NCBI GenBank assembly: GCA_029298735.1
Contig: JANSLP010000051.1
Span: forward strand, 90,407 to 154,406
DNA: 64,000 bases
Source of the DNA: Ophiostoma sp. CBS 140.51
Taxonomy: Eukaryota > Ascomycota > Sordariomycetes > Ophiostomatales > Ophiostomataceae
Reading direction: 5' to 3'
In this document: positions 1 through 11,838 of the stretch, piece after piece
Numbering within the stretch: position 1 is the first letter of the stretch
Layout of the letters: the number at the start of each line of letters is the position of its first letter
Notes under the pieces: generated by a model
Database searches by the model: none
Told to the model about the DNA's origin: nothing
What the model saw: the letters and a program-made list of their open reading frames with translations, nothing else
Program-made: the position numbers and the translations under genes

Positions 1-3000
1 TGCGTGTACCGCGCCTTCCTTAGTCAAAGAATGCGACAGAGCTTCGTTTCTTCCGCAGTGTTGTGTTCTGCCCTGCTTTCTTTCCTTTTGTGTTCACTTC
101 TGATCCTTCTCATCTTCTTCGCGCCTTCCTCACTGTCTCACAAGGAAAGCACAGACGGGGCTGAGAACAAAGCGACGGCCGCCACAGGGTAAAACAGGGA
201 AAGTAAACATACTGATAATAAATTCAAGGGCGCACAAACTCGACAAACACGCACGGCGAAGCTCCAGCACAGCGCGTCGAAATCATGCAAAACGCGCCTC
301 TCTCTCTTTCTCACCAACCTACGTCAATATTTCACGCCTTGGGTCACTCCTTCCCTTGTCTAGCTCACTGTTCCGCACAGCTGGGTTGCTCCTTCCTGCC
401 TTTCCCAATGCGAAGCAAAAATGTGCTGAGCCGAACCCCTGCTCTTTCCCGAGCCAGCTAGCTTCTCCGTTCTCCGTAATAGCTCCCAGAAAGCTCCTTC
501 CCCTTTGCCCTTTTCTGAGTCCTTCTCGCTCACTGCTCAACCCCCGGTCTTCCTGCCTTTTGGGTCTGGCCTGGCCGCTCCCACCCTTCTCCTCTTTTTT
601 CCCTCTTTAACGCGTTTTCAATTTGTTGATTGCTTTCGCCTTTTTCGCCTCTTTTCCTCTCTTGCATTTCATGCACGCGTGCTCTCGGCCTCTCTCTTTT
701 CTCGCGCCCTCTGTTTCGTTTCCTGTCATCTCCTCTCTCACATTTCCATCTCCATCGGCCTGCAGCTCTCCTACAGCTCTCTCGCAGCGCCATCCGCCCC
801 ATCTCGTTTCTCATTCTCTCATTCGGTCGGCCTCTTCCTTTCTCCTCCAACGCGACAAATTCTCTTATCCTATTCCTCGTTCGCCGCCTGTATTCAAAAC
901 AGCGGCACTCTCCTCTCATTTTCCCTACTCGCCGTTTGATTTCTTCCCTTTCGGCACTCCTTGTCCCCATCGCACTTCTCCTCCCCCAAAGGGCGATCCG
1001 TATTCTTTTTATACGCATTTGAACCGGATTGCTGGGACTCGTCCAATTGCCACTCACATTCCAGGACTGAACTGTCATTGAACGGTCTCGCTGCTACGAT
1101 CAAGTGATACCGGCTGAAGCCGAAACGTTGTAGCAAAAGCAAGTTTCCGTCAACGGCGATCGGTCCATCGCCCGGCTTCCAACTCCGCCCGACAACACTC
1201 TCTGTGCACTCTACGTCACTCTGATGCACCGTCAACACGCGCTCCGTCCGTGTGCTTGCGACAATTGCAAGAGGCGCGCGTTGTGTCGTTCGCGCTCCTG
1301 CACCTGCACCTCTGCGCGCGTTTTATTCTGAGCTTGAACCTGCAGCTTTTTGCTGCAAGAATCAATTCAACGCACAGCCGAGGCCCACCATCCAACGCAG
1401 GTCGCGCAGCAGTCCAACACTACTGCAAGGTGCATCAGCTGCATCGGTGCAAGCTTGCTGCATCACCCGCACTGCGTGCCCACAAAGCCGAATTTATTTT
1501 CTGAAACGCAGAAGAAAAAATACGGGAGATCAGACCTGCTGCAGGACCATCCGCAAAACACAACAGGCCTTCGACACAGGCTCGACAGGCCACCTCGCAT
1601 CTGACCTGACACTGCGGCCCACAATCGCGACGGCCGCGCACACGAAAACAAATTGCGGCCTCTTGTCCAATAATCGCCTCATCGCTTCTCACTGTCGTCA
1701 CTCGTTTTTTTCTGTCTGTCTCCTCGCGTTTTGTCTGCCAGTTGGCCGGACTAGCCTTATCACCGCGGTTGTTCATTCCTGTTTGTTTTTATTCTGTTCC
1801 TCACAGGGCCTCCGCTCTCTGGTTCCTGGATTGGCCCTACCCTGGCCTTTGCGCTGTCGCCGTCCGACCATCCTGTTGCGCTGGCCACACGTGGATGTCT
1901 CACCGCCACGAGTCACCAAAACAACAACCCCATCCAACCCCGGTACCACCAACCAGCGGATCGACGTCACTGCGGTCTCTTTACAACCAGGCTACCTACG
2001 ACCATTGGCAAGACCTGCTAAAGTTTAGTGTTATTATCGAGACAATTTTGCACAAGTTCGAGCAAAAACGCACATCGGAAAAAAGCAATCACCAAACAGA
2101 GCCTCACAGTCACCGAATCCTTCAAGCCAACCACTCTTGGCCTCGAAGACAACCAGTGCCCACTGCTGCTCCTCTCGTACTGGCCAGCATCCAACTTTGG
2201 CCCGGCAGTCGATCGAGGGACACCATCTGGCCCACACAAGTGTGCGTACTGTGTTTGTACGGAGTGAGCCTTTGACAACGCATCGTGCAGCGGGCCAAGG
2301 AGGTGGAGGTGGAGGGGACTCCCACGAAGACGTTTCGCTCTTTTACCCCTGGTTTCTCTCTCGTTCTCTTCTCGCTCTTTCACTTTTCTTGCTTTGCAGC
2401 ATTCTCTCGCTATCAGTACAGCTCAGCGCTCTTGAGCACCACGTTCGTTTTATCGGCTCGCATTCTTCTCTTATTTTCATCCCAATACCCTCAGTCTTTC
2501 CCGCTCGTCATCCTCGCATACTTATCTGTCGTTCTCCAGCGCCAAACTTCGGCAGATATCTTGGACCCTTCCATTTTTATCAATACTCTTCGACCTTCTT
2601 CCCCGCAGCCTTTTCAATCCCATTCCTTTCTTGTTGGCCAAGAGCGTGCTGCATGTCTCCCACAGCGCTGGCCAAGGTACTCTGAGGCTTGGGTTTTTCC
2701 TGCAGGATCCCCCCTTTCGCATTTTTGTGCCCGCATTCGTCTCCACCGCTACCGCTGTACCTTTCGCCTCACTGCACCTGCACTGCAAAGAAACCGTGGC
2801 TGCATATGCGCATCCGCTGTAAACAGGGAAAATCATTCCAAGGGCCAAGCCCATCGCCACAGCAGGCTGAACCAGGAAGGAAAACATCGTCAGGGCAAAC
2901 GCAGGACCGGCAGCCCCCCATCACACTCGTTCATGCAGTAAAAGGAGACCGTTTTTAAACACGAGACGAAAATTACACGAGAATAATCCACGAAAGCCTC

Positions 3001-3949
3001 AACACGAGACGTCGACATCAAGCACCCGCATCGCATGTGGCTTGTACTACTCTAGTAAGACTACTGCAACAGCCCTTTTTTGCCGACTCGACTTTTCTTC
3101 GACTGCTCTCATTTCGCGTTTTTTTTCATCTCCTGTCCGCAAAATCTTCACACAACTTTCACACAAAGAGGGGAAACTTTGTTTACTTTGCAAGATCGTA
3201 TTTGCGTCATACGGCCCCCTAACACGGCCTTTTCGCCCACTCACCTCCCACCTCTCATATTTCTCATTCCTGCCATCCGCAATCATTCGTCAATCTTCTC
3301 GTTTCCTCAGACTTTACCAAAAATACCCCAACTCCACTTGCTTCACCCAACGGCCTCGACCTTGTTTTCATTGTTCGCATCGACCTTCCATTGGCTCGGT
3401 CGGCTCCACAACCTCTCGTTTGAATTATTCGCTGCCCCCTCGCCATCCTCGTCAGGCTCCCTCCCGACTCTGAAAAGCACCCATTGATCTTCAGCAACTA
3501 GTTCCGTCCTTCGCTTGACATTCCAACATCATCCAGCACTGCCATTGGTCTCTTTGTCGCCTTACCAGCCACCCCGTACAAGACGGCATACGCTATTTCC
3601 TATTTCCTGCTCTTCGCCTCATTCTCTGACACCTTTGTGCACATAGCCACAGGCTGCTAGCCGATTACACACCTTGTCTCCATGCTTTGCGGTCCTTTTC
3701 ATTAAGCCAACCCATGCATTGACTCCCTCCGGTTCTACAATCCACCTCACCTTGTTCATAAAGCCAGCATTATATTCACAACCTCCTCACAAATACCTTA
3801 TTGATCGTACGTTCAGACCGATGTCCACTTAGCCTCTCCGCACATCCATTGAAAGACACATCTAATACAAGCTCATCTAGAGTGTCTCACGTCTCCAATC
3901 TTTCTCCACTCTCCTTCCTCTTCGACTTCGTCCCTCATATTTGCCCACG
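1..3949. other. CT-rich non-coding region upstream of the 14-3-3-like gene
   Basis: No reading frame here resembles a protein family. The plus strand is strongly pyrimidine-rich over about 300-1000, 2330-2650 and 3080-3480, which keeps several frames open by composition alone. A short hydrophobic frame at 4-192 and a 258-codon frame at 1252-2028 look like such artefacts. The segment nearest 3950 is probably promoter and 5' leader of the plus-strand gene. Nothing else could be assigned. Confidence 0.5.
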
Positions 3950-5062
3950 ATGGCGTCCTCCGAAGTCGATCAAAAATATCTCGGCAAGCTGGCCAAAGCG
4001 GTACAAAACGACAACCCGCTCTTGTCAACAATGCTTTTTAAAATTCTGGGCCTGTCCATCAGTCTATCGGAACAACTTGTCCTTGCCCGAAAACAGCGCA
4101 GGCGAGAGCCTGCCAAGTCGCAAGAAACACTCGAGCTGTACTTTCACATAATATGGCTGTCACGCGAGGGCCTCGTCATGCTGGAACAATATGTATTACC
4201 CGTTGTGGGTAAATACGTTGAGTTGAAGGTCCTCGCATACAAGTTGCGCGCCTCATTTTATCACATCTTCGTCCTCTTCTACAACCAGCCGCCCGTTTCG
4301 ACCATGGGACTCGACACACCAGACCTACAAGGGTCACCGTCTGCCGACCAAACGCCAACACGGATAGATAAGGGCAAAGGCGTTGCTCGCGACGACGATC
4401 TGGAGAGCACCCGATCCTCCCTCCAGCCAACACATCCCATGGAAGGGGGTCCAGTCAACCCTCCTCCAGGCTTTGGCCCTGAACCGCCAGCAGCCTTTTT
4501 GCTGCCGACCGCCGACTACCTTCCCCTCGCCAACCGGTACTTCAAGGACGCCATTTCTCTGGCCGAAGGCCTGTTATGGGGCTCCCACTCGCTGCGGCTT
4601 TCTGTAAAGACCGAATACGCTTCCTTCCTCTACGAATGCGTTCACGATGTTGAGGGCAGCCGAAAACTCGCCAAGGACACAATCACCGAAGTCTACGATG
4701 CTCCCGAAGGTATTGACAACGACATGTTCAGCGATGCCTGTGAGCTTGTCACAGTTCTGGGCAAGATGATGAAGCGTGGTCTCAGCACATCTTCGCGGAC
4801 CAAGGGCAGCACAAGGCAAGCTCACTCATCCAGATCACAGCAGCAACCGCAGCAAACCCAACAACCCCAGCACCAGCCTCAACAACCTCAACCGCAGCAG
4901 CCGCCACCGCCGCCACCACCACCACCACAACAACAGCAGCAACAAACACAACAGCGACAGCGGCGGCAACCTGCGAGAGCGAATGTGCCACCACCAATAC
5001 CACCGACGACCAGCGCTCCCATGCAACCGATACATCCCGACGACATGGTTGAGTTCATCTAA
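3950..5062 (+). CDS. Divergent 14-3-3 domain protein with Gln/Pro-rich tail
   Basis: Single-exon gene of 370 codons. The start is the ATG at 3950 (MASSEVDQ), directly after a CT-rich leader; the frame extends slightly upstream only through a TTG. The sequence resembles the divergent fungal 14-3-3 superfamily rather than canonical Bmh/14-3-3 proteins: helical segments at about residues 1-115 (including ELKVLAYKLRASFYHIF) and 180-285 (including SVKTEYASFLYECVHDVEGS and a terminal LVTVLGKMMKRG) are separated by a disordered linker of about 65 residues. Residues about 297-340 are a run of Gln and Pro. Canonical 14-3-3 proteins bind phosphoserine peptides as dimers; whether the phosphate-binding residues survive here I cannot confirm. 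The neighbour downstream is convergent. Family assignment is from recalled fungal homologues; the function is unknown. Confidence 0.8.
   Translation: MASSEVDQKYLGKLAKAVQNDNPLLSTMLFKILGLSISLSEQLVLARKQRRREPAKSQETLELYFHIIWLSREGLVMLEQYVLPVVGKYVELKVLAYKLRASFYHIFVLFYNQPPVSTMGLDTPDLQGSPSADQTPTRIDKGKGVARDDDLESTRSSLQPTHPMEGGPVNPPPGFGPEPPAAFLLPTADYLPLANRYFKDAISLAEGLLWGSHSLRLSVKTEYASFLYECVHDVEGSRKLAKDTITEVYDAPEGIDNDMFSDACELVTVLGKMMKRGLSTSSRTKGSTRQAHSSRSQQQPQQTQQPQHQPQQPQPQQPPPPPPPPPQQQQQQTQQRQRRQPARANVPPPIPPTTSAPMQPIHPDDMVEFI
4840..4975 (+). repeat. CAG/CCA/CAA-rich low-complexity tract (polyQ/polyP coding)
   Basis: Inside the 14-3-3-like gene. Mixed CAG, CAA, CCA and CCG codons give alternating Gln and Pro runs, with about nine consecutive Pro followed by six Gln. 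The codons are interrupted rather than pure, so the tract is probably less unstable than a pure CAG repeat. Antisense frames across it are composition artefacts. Confidence 0.85.
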
Positions 5063-5549
5063 TTCATCAGTCACACACCTTTCCTCCTCGTCGTTATTAT
5101 ATATTTCTACCGCCTATTTTACAACATATCACAACTTCTCTTGGTCTAGAAAAGCTTCTCTTTGGGACTCTCCATAAAAGCTAGATTGCATCATCAAGGC
5201 GTTTTTCAATTGGATTCAATCCGGGACATCTTATCAATAGTTCTTTTCATATTTATTTATTTGCCTTTGGTCTTTTTTTTTCTTGCCACTGTACTTTTAT
5301 TTCAGGAATGGGAGTTTAACAAAGGAGGTATACTATTGTTTGGGGCTTTGCATATTTCTTTATCATCTTCTTTTTCTTGGCTTACTATTTTTTCACATAC
5401 TACTTCTTCTGGCTGCTACAGCCAGTCAGCTTTGTTTTCATATCCGCTCGTCAAAGACAGTATCTTTGATCGATACCCTGAGCAACTTTAGTGCAATATT
5501 ATTTTCATTTATTGTGCTTTTATTTCATATGTTGATACGTCTATCCCGT
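5063..5549. other. Convergent 3' intergenic region
   Basis: 487 bp between the stops of two convergent genes. It is T-rich on the plus strand, with ATTTATTT-type stretches near 5250, and presumably holds both 3' UTRs and polyadenylation signals. No gene is seen. Confidence 0.5.
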
Positions 5550-6453
5550 TTAGTATGGCTCCATCTCATAGATGTGTCTTGCTCTGTCGCCTTTTTCTGG
5601 GTCATGGTCGGCTACCACTTGGTTTGTTCGTCTCTCTGCTCCACCTGATTGTACCACAGTTCTCAGCTGGGAAAGCATCTCTAACGAATCTTCGCTTTGC
5701 GGCACGCCTTCGAACGAGAACTTGGGCCGGCCTGCGGTGGCCTGTGCCATATTTTGTGCATTTAACGAGTCTGTTCGACCGTGCCCATCTCGTCGTTCCC
5801 ATCGGCTACCACCGAGCGGACGTCTTTCCCGGCCTTGACCTCTTGCGCGCCGTGCAGAGCTCACTTCAGTTTGGCTGTTCGCCGGAATCTCGTGTGTCTC
5901 AGGCACATATTTTGACGTCAACAATGTCGTAGTGACCACAGCTTCGTTTAGTTTGCCTTTTTCTGAAAACGGTGTGGAAGATGAATGCGTTCCTTCTAAG
6001 TCTTGCCGTTGCTGCCCGTCGCTGCTGGTGCGGTCCTCTATTCTCGCCGCATACTCTTCCTCCCCCCGCCGCTGCTGCCGGCGCTGTCTCTGTGCCTTAA
6101 TAATGTGCCAGAGCACCAGCAAAATTAGCACAGCAGCAAAGCCGAAGGCGGCACCCAATCCTGCTCCGAGCTTGCTGCTTATCGGAGAAGACGATGAGGC
6201 AGATGAAGTGGGTGCTGGGGTAAAAGGTGGAAAGGGTGCTATCGTGTTCGTCGCGTTGTGATTTGTTAAGGTCGAGTTTGCTCCGGTGCTCGTTCCATTC
6301 CCGATAAAGACTGTGCTATTGCCGCTACTGGTGGGCAAGGCCGACGATGAAGTCTGCAAGAGGAGGCAGGTCAATAACCGTCTTATCAGAAGATGAGGAC
6401 AATAATCGCTAGATTGTGTGTATACATACCGCCGAAGCTTGAATGGTAGCCAT
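5550..6453 (-). CDS. Ser/Thr-rich single-pass membrane protein (Mid2/WSC-like architecture)
   Basis: Two exons are proposed: complement(join(5550..6353, 6430..6453)), 275 aa. Exon 1 is eight codons (MATIQASA), then a 76-nt intron with donor GTATGT and acceptor TTGCAG joins in phase 0 to TSSSALPTSSG. The N-terminal half is Ser/Thr/Asn-rich with several N-X-S/T sequons (NST, NGT, NAT) and a PFPPFTPAP stretch. One transmembrane helix lies at about residues 69-92 (LGAGLGAAFGFAAVLILLVLW), followed by an Arg/Gln-rich basic stretch (KAQRQRRQQRR) and a hydrophilic cytoplasmic tail of about 170 residues ending in EMEPY. This layout matches fungal cell-wall sensor-like proteins, but no cysteine-rich WSC domain is visible. 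No signal peptide is present, so upstream exons may be missing: the frame stays open for about 28 codons above the chosen ATG without another ATG. The function is not assigned. Confidence 0.6.
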
Positions 6454-8727
6454 CGTGGACTTATGGAAAATCGACTGGTTCAAAAAGTCGCCGGATCCAT
6501 GGGTTGCAAGATTTCGTAAGTGATGTTTGGAAACAAAAACTGGAGAAGCAAACGGCGGAATGTGGCAGTGTTAAAAGAGAGTACCTGTTCAGCTTTTCTG
6601 CCTAGCAAAAGCTTTCTGTGCGAGGCTGGAGCTGGAGGCGACAGTCCTCTTCTCTCGGTCTCCTAATCTGGTCGCGTGTTGCGTGTACTATGTTACGAGT
6701 ACTCAGTTACGACTACACTATAGGCCCGGGGTATTTTTTTGCTTCTTGTCCCTCATCCTTCTTGCCTGCCCTATTTCTGGTTGCAGGCGTCGATATTGCA
6801 CAATGATCCTTCGAACGGGTTGACTTTTGGGGCCCTCGGATGGAGGTGACACGGGATCACCGGAGAGAAAACTAGTATTGATAGGTAATATGAACGGATA
6901 TACAGTCTGTAGATGAAACAAAGACTCAAGGAAACGAGAGCCAAAACCATGAATCACAGCCAGATTGAAAACTGAACTGTTTGTCTTTCTATTCTCAAAT
7001 ATACTGTGCTTTTTTTTTGTCCAGTCTGTACAACAGTCACAACTTTTTGTGTTCACTTGCTTGTGAAATCAACTAGGTTCTTTCATTTAGCCACGCACAA
7101 AAAAAGGGAAAGTGTCAAAAGAGGCGTACGCGTATCCAGCCTGTCGGGTAGTTTTGCTGTAAGTGCGGTTTGATATTGATGACCACCTAACATGGCCTGC
7201 CTTCAATTGAAGATCGGTCGAGTATTTAGCATTTCCCTGTTAGCAAGGACTTTTCGGTGCCGCATGTGCCGTAAAATCACAGGACAGCTTCCCTATTGAT
7301 TCTAAGAAAACGAGATTGGCTGGTTAGGCGAAATCTCGAAGGATTCAGTCATGGAGAGTTGAGCTAGACTTTTTTTATACATTCACATTCATGGGGCGTC
7401 TCAACGTACAGCATGGCCAAATCTGACAAAATCGTGGACCTATCACAAATGACAGCATTGGTAGTAAATGCGGGTGATCGAAAATCGTTGAGATAGATAG
7501 CTTGGACAAGAAATCCGGGCCTTGACACGGATAACAGATTTGTTTCCGGAATGGGTGTCACGCCGCTATTTATTCTCCGAGTTGATGTCGACGTTTACGA
7601 CACGTTTGGAGACTCCGAGGAAGGTGCCGGCGAGGACGACTCAACTGCTCGACGATAGGGCGAGGGAGGCAAACGGCGAGCGTCTGTTATCGACGGTCAT
7701 ATTTATTAAAATAAAATAATTCAACTAAACGTGCTCAAACATTTTTGTCCGACAAAACACCAGCTTCGATAAAAGTCGGTCTTTAAGTAACAAACGCATC
7801 AGCTCGGTTGCTCTTTCTCCATGATATATTTAATTATCACTTTTGTTCTTTCCTAAACCCCCCTGTTAATCCTATCGATCGCGCCTTCCTCATGAAGAAT
7901 CAACGGCCAGTCGGTGGACCCCAGTACGGCATCCTGGACTTTCCCCAACAGGAAGTGTTTCTGCCTCGTCGATCCCGCCTCAATCGCTATTTACCATTTT
8001 CTATTTACCCTACCACTCTCATTTGTCGTGACAATGACTTGTCCTGGGGAAAATCGCATCTATCGCTACACGCATGATTCATCCTTCGCTCTACAATTTC
8101 CTCCGAAACGGGCTCTTCCATGACAACATGTCTGTGAAAGATGCTGTCACTAGGTGAAGCCTCATCCAAATCGCATCGCTCATTATATTCCCGTCATTAT
8201 TCAGTTTCCGCTCTAAGCCTTGGCATGTATCAGAGTCGACGACGTTTTCAGCCACATGCACCTAATCCACTGCTGTCACAAAATTCACGACTCCAGCCTC
8301 AGCGTTTCATCGACACCGGCCCTTTGATCGTGTCATCGCGTGTGTTTCTGGTTGATTGAGTCCCTCACACCTCCATGAGCAGTGATGACGACAGCTTGCC
8401 AAAGGTCCGGATAGACATGGCACCCCTGGATGAGAGATGAGGAGTGTGCCGGCTTTGATGTCGTCGGAAGATTTCATCTCACACCTTTCCCACACTCAAT
8501 TGCCATATTAGTGTAAGGTGGCCCCTTGTCCTTCTGTTTGCGGTCCATTTCTTCTTTTCCACGATTGATCGGTTTTTGTTGACAGCATCGTGACGTTCCT
8601 TGTTCTTCTTATTGTCGTTCTTTTTTCATTCTTGCAGCTTGCTGGTCTCGCTTCTGTCGGCAGTGCCGCTTTTACCTGTACTCAATTTAATTTTTCGCTG
8701 CTTCTTTCTTCTTCTTCCACCACCATC
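6454..8727. other. Divergent intergenic region without recognisable gene
   Basis: 2.3 kb between a minus-strand and a plus-strand gene, so it should contain both promoters. Short frames only. The last 30 bases before 8728 are a TTCTTTCTTCTTCTTCC-type pyrimidine tract typical of fungal leaders. No RNA gene or mobile element is seen. Confidence 0.45.
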
Positions 8728-9798
8728 ATGATCTCCTCGATTGCTCTCCTGGCTGCGGCCGCCTCTTTCGTCTCGGCCTCATCACCACCGGGTTTCCAGC
8801 CAGCCGTGAGAAACGACCTCGTGGTTGACTTCAACAGCACACTGATTGACGGCCAAGTCGTGGCCAAGAACCGTGAGTCCCACTCGACGCATTTGGCAAA
8901 AATACAAGTTCTAACCCCGGCAGTCGTCGCCAACCAACCCACGTTCATCGGCACCACGCAGCGCCTCACGGGCAACTCCTTCACCGTCATCATGATCGAC
9001 CTGGACATTCCGACCAACACCGCGGGTCAGACGTCTACGCTGCTGCACTGGATGCAGACGGGCCTGGCGCTGTCGCCGCAGGCTTCCAGGATTGGCCGAA
9101 TCGGGGGATCGAATGCAGAAGGCTCGTCGAGCAACGCCATCCAGATTGCCTTCTTGCTTCGCAACACTACCGGCCAGGCACCCGCCGCACCCTACATCAG
9201 CCCCAACCCGCCCGCGCGTCTGCCGCTCAGCCACACGTATGCGCAGTTCCTAGTCGATACGAGCGGCCTATCGGCGCAGTCGACGGCGATGCAGACGCTA
9301 ATGACGGCGGCCCAGACACGCCAGGGCTTCAACCTGCAAACGGTGCTACAGCAGGCCGGGCTGACGAACCGACTGGTGGCGGCCAACTTTTTCAACGTAA
9401 CGAACCCGGGTCCAGTTCAGACTTCCACTGGGAGTGGTGCCGGTGCCAGCACTGGTACTGGTACTGGCACAAGCACTGGTACCGGTACCACCACGAGTAA
9501 CGGCAACGGCAACGGCCAACAACAGCAGCAAGGCTCTGGATCGTCGTCGTCCTCGACGGGCTCATCCTCGGGAGAATCCTCCTCGTCGACTTCGTCCACC
9601 TCATCCACAACTTATGGCAATGGAGGTTCTGTCAGCGACAGCAGTGGCAACACCAACTCCAATACTGGCGCCTCAACTTCATCGTCCTCGGCCAGCGGCA
9701 ACAATGTCGTCAAGGCGAGCGACGCATCGTCACTATCGGTCGTGTCGGGCTCAGTCGCAGTACTAGCCGGTGTCGTCGCCATGTTCATTGCTCTGTAG
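8728..9798 (+). CDS. Secreted, probably GPI-anchored PEBP-domain protein
   Basis: Two exons: join(8728..8872, 8924..9798), 339 aa. The ATG at 8728 begins a signal peptide (MISSIALLAAAASFVSA). A 51-nt intron (donor GTGAGT, branch CTAAC, acceptor CGGCAG) has a length divisible by three and no stop, so an unspliced reading adds 17 false residues; spliced, the protein reads AKN-LVANQPTF. Residues about 30-210 match the phosphatidylethanolamine-binding protein family: the ligand-pocket segments are represented by MIDLDIPTN (the usual DPDAP position) and LLHWMQTGL (the usual GxHW strand). A Gly/Ser/Thr/Asn-rich stalk of about 100 residues follows, then a hydrophobic C-terminal tail (VVSGSVAVLAGVVAMFIAL) that looks like a GPI-attachment signal. 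It is likely a cell-surface protein; the ligand is unknown. Single plus-strand gene with its own flanking regions. Confidence 0.85.
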   Translation: MISSIALLAAAASFVSASSPPGFQPAVRNDLVVDFNSTLIDGQVVAKNRESHSTHLAKIQVLTPAVVANQPTFIGTTQRLTGNSFTVIMIDLDIPTNTAGQTSTLLHWMQTGLALSPQASRIGRIGGSNAEGSSSNAIQIAFLLRNTTGQAPAAPYISPNPPARLPLSHTYAQFLVDTSGLSAQSTAMQTLMTAAQTRQGFNLQTVLQQAGLTNRLVAANFFNVTNPGPVQTSTGSGAGASTGTGTGTSTGTGTTTSNGNGNGQQQQQGSGSSSSSTGSSSGESSSSTSSTSSTTYGNGGSVSDSSGNTNSNTGASTSSSSASGNNVVKASDASSLSVVSGSVAVLAGVVAMFIAL

Positions 9799-11838
9799 AA
9801 GAATGAAACCCTTCCTGTCGTTGTCGATGTTTGTACATGCCTTTTTGTCGTTTCAATACTCTTCTCGTATCTCGTCTCTTCTGCCCCTTTCTAGAAATTG
9901 ATCACCGTCGATCCCGACTTCTTCTTTCAGCTTTCCGTTTCGTGTCCCTGAGTCCTATTTTAGTAATTCACAGATATTTGATTTCGAATCGTTCGGTTCT
10001 CCGTCCGAGAAACTGCTTTCCTCCGTAATTATAATATTTCTCGTAATCGCGACATTGAAAACGAAAACACCTGGCCAGTCACAGCCGTGCGCACGACCGC
10101 GCGGTTCTCTTCACACCACCCAGTCCACAATCCAGATCTCCGCTGATTCTGGCGCCGCGCTGCGACATTGCAGCCGAGATAAAGTTCTTATTCTTCTTTT
10201 GGTCCGCGCGCGGCTGGCTGTCCCCACAGCGCTTCACCACCGCGGGCTCCACTGTTTTCACTCACACACACTGAATTGACACTGAATTGCCAGTTGGAGA
10301 TCTGGGCGGGAACGCTAATACGCGCACACTAGTCTATTTTGGGATCCCGCGCGCGCAGATTGAACAGCGTGCCGCCATATTGAAATGACAAAGCTCGCCA
10401 TACGCTGGGCATTCGTCCTTCACTCAGAGATTCGCGCCTACGGTCGAAGAGACCTAACAACATGTCGCGAACTGGCTAAACTGAAGAAAAATCGGAGAAA
10501 AATCGAAATGACATTTCTTTGAGCTCCTCTTTTCATTACTACGGCTTCTTATTTGTTTCATCCATCCGCTTACGTTATCGACAATGGAGCAGTGAGCATA
10601 CACACGACCCTGCATCTAAAGCAGAACCCATGTACATTCTGCCCTGCCCCTCTGTCATCGCGCCCAACGACCAGCCATGTTACCCAGGCATAATATTTAC
10701 ATTTCTCTTTCATTATTAACGACATGGAAATGGACAGCGACTCCCTTGGCATCTTTGTCATGGCCACTCCTTCGTTCGTCGAGTGGCAACGCAAATCTTA
10801 GGAAGATGCTACGCAGTGTCTGATAGCTAGGGAAAGAGCTATCGTTAGCCATCATGCCTTGTAGATCCCAAACGCAGTTACGGAAAGAGCACTTGGCCAC
10901 AAAAATCCGTTCTATTCTAAGAGTTCCATCCATCATACCTTTCCAGCTTACAGTGTATCTCGTAAAAGGGAACTGCGCTCAGATGCTACCTGCCCCGTAG
11001 AGTCCAAGCCCCTCGTCTCGTGAGATATTCCGGAATCTTTCCACGGAGGATATATCGGCTTTACAAACACACCGATCACAGAACGCATACAAGTACGAAG
11101 ATACAGAGTACAGTACACAACACACAATACGGCTCCCCATCCTTGTCGCCGTCTGTTTTGAGCTTTGTGCCGTCTGTGGCATTGTCGTCCGGCCGCTCGG
11201 GCGGACCAGGTTCAAGTAATTCAAGCAGTTCAAGCTAGACGAGGCGCGCGCGCGCTACCAATCGCGAAGAAAGAAAGGGACTCAAAAATAATGACAAAAC
11301 AAAGTGGTGCTGTTTGATGGTTGATGGGCCCGCCGAGCTAGCAGGGTGGGATATTTCCTTGGATCTTTTTTGGTGGCTGTCTGGCGTCTGGGCTAGTGCA
11401 CCCGTTTGACTTCCCTCGCTTCTTTCGCCCCCTTTTCTTTCTTTATTTTTACTTTTTGCCCTTCATGGCTAGGAACATACGGGGCAACTAACACATGCCG
11501 CGCCGGACGGGGGCTGGAGCTTGATGGCTCCCCTGAGCTTAGAAAGTCAGGGACCCTGGCGAGCATGGGAAGCTGTCTGTCCCTCGATACCTCTTCTTTT
11601 TTGACCATCCGGTTCTCCGCCCTTCTCCCTTTCCTTCCCTGTTTTCTCTTCCGTTTTCTTTTTTCTTCTTGAAAATCAGACCCTTTTTCGATATAAAACT
11701 CCATTTCAACTCTCCGTTTGACCCTCTCTTAATTTGCGTAGTCTTTCTTTGTACTTTTCTTCATTCCGTCCCCATCTACTTCTTTCTCTTTTATATATTC
11801 ACCCTCTCTCCCCCCTTCTCCTCCCCGACTCAGGAACA
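9799..11838. other. Intergenic region between PEBP and FAD-oxidoreductase genes
   Basis: 2.0 kb with only short, uncharacteristic frames. A GC-rich patch with CGCGCGC steps lies near 10330-10370 and another near 11240-11260. The last 150 bases before 11839 are CT-rich and end in CTCAG/GAACAATG, which could be the acceptor of a 5' UTR intron. No gene is recognised. Confidence 0.45.

Noticed and set aside
4..192. Hydrophobic 62-codon frame resembling a signal-anchor protein
   Set aside because: The hydrophobicity follows from CT-rich DNA; there is no leader context and no homologue I recognise.
11734..11838. N-terminal extension of the FAD oxidoreductase
   Set aside because: It begins at a TTG and lies in the CT-rich leader; the ATG at 11839 is the first proper start.
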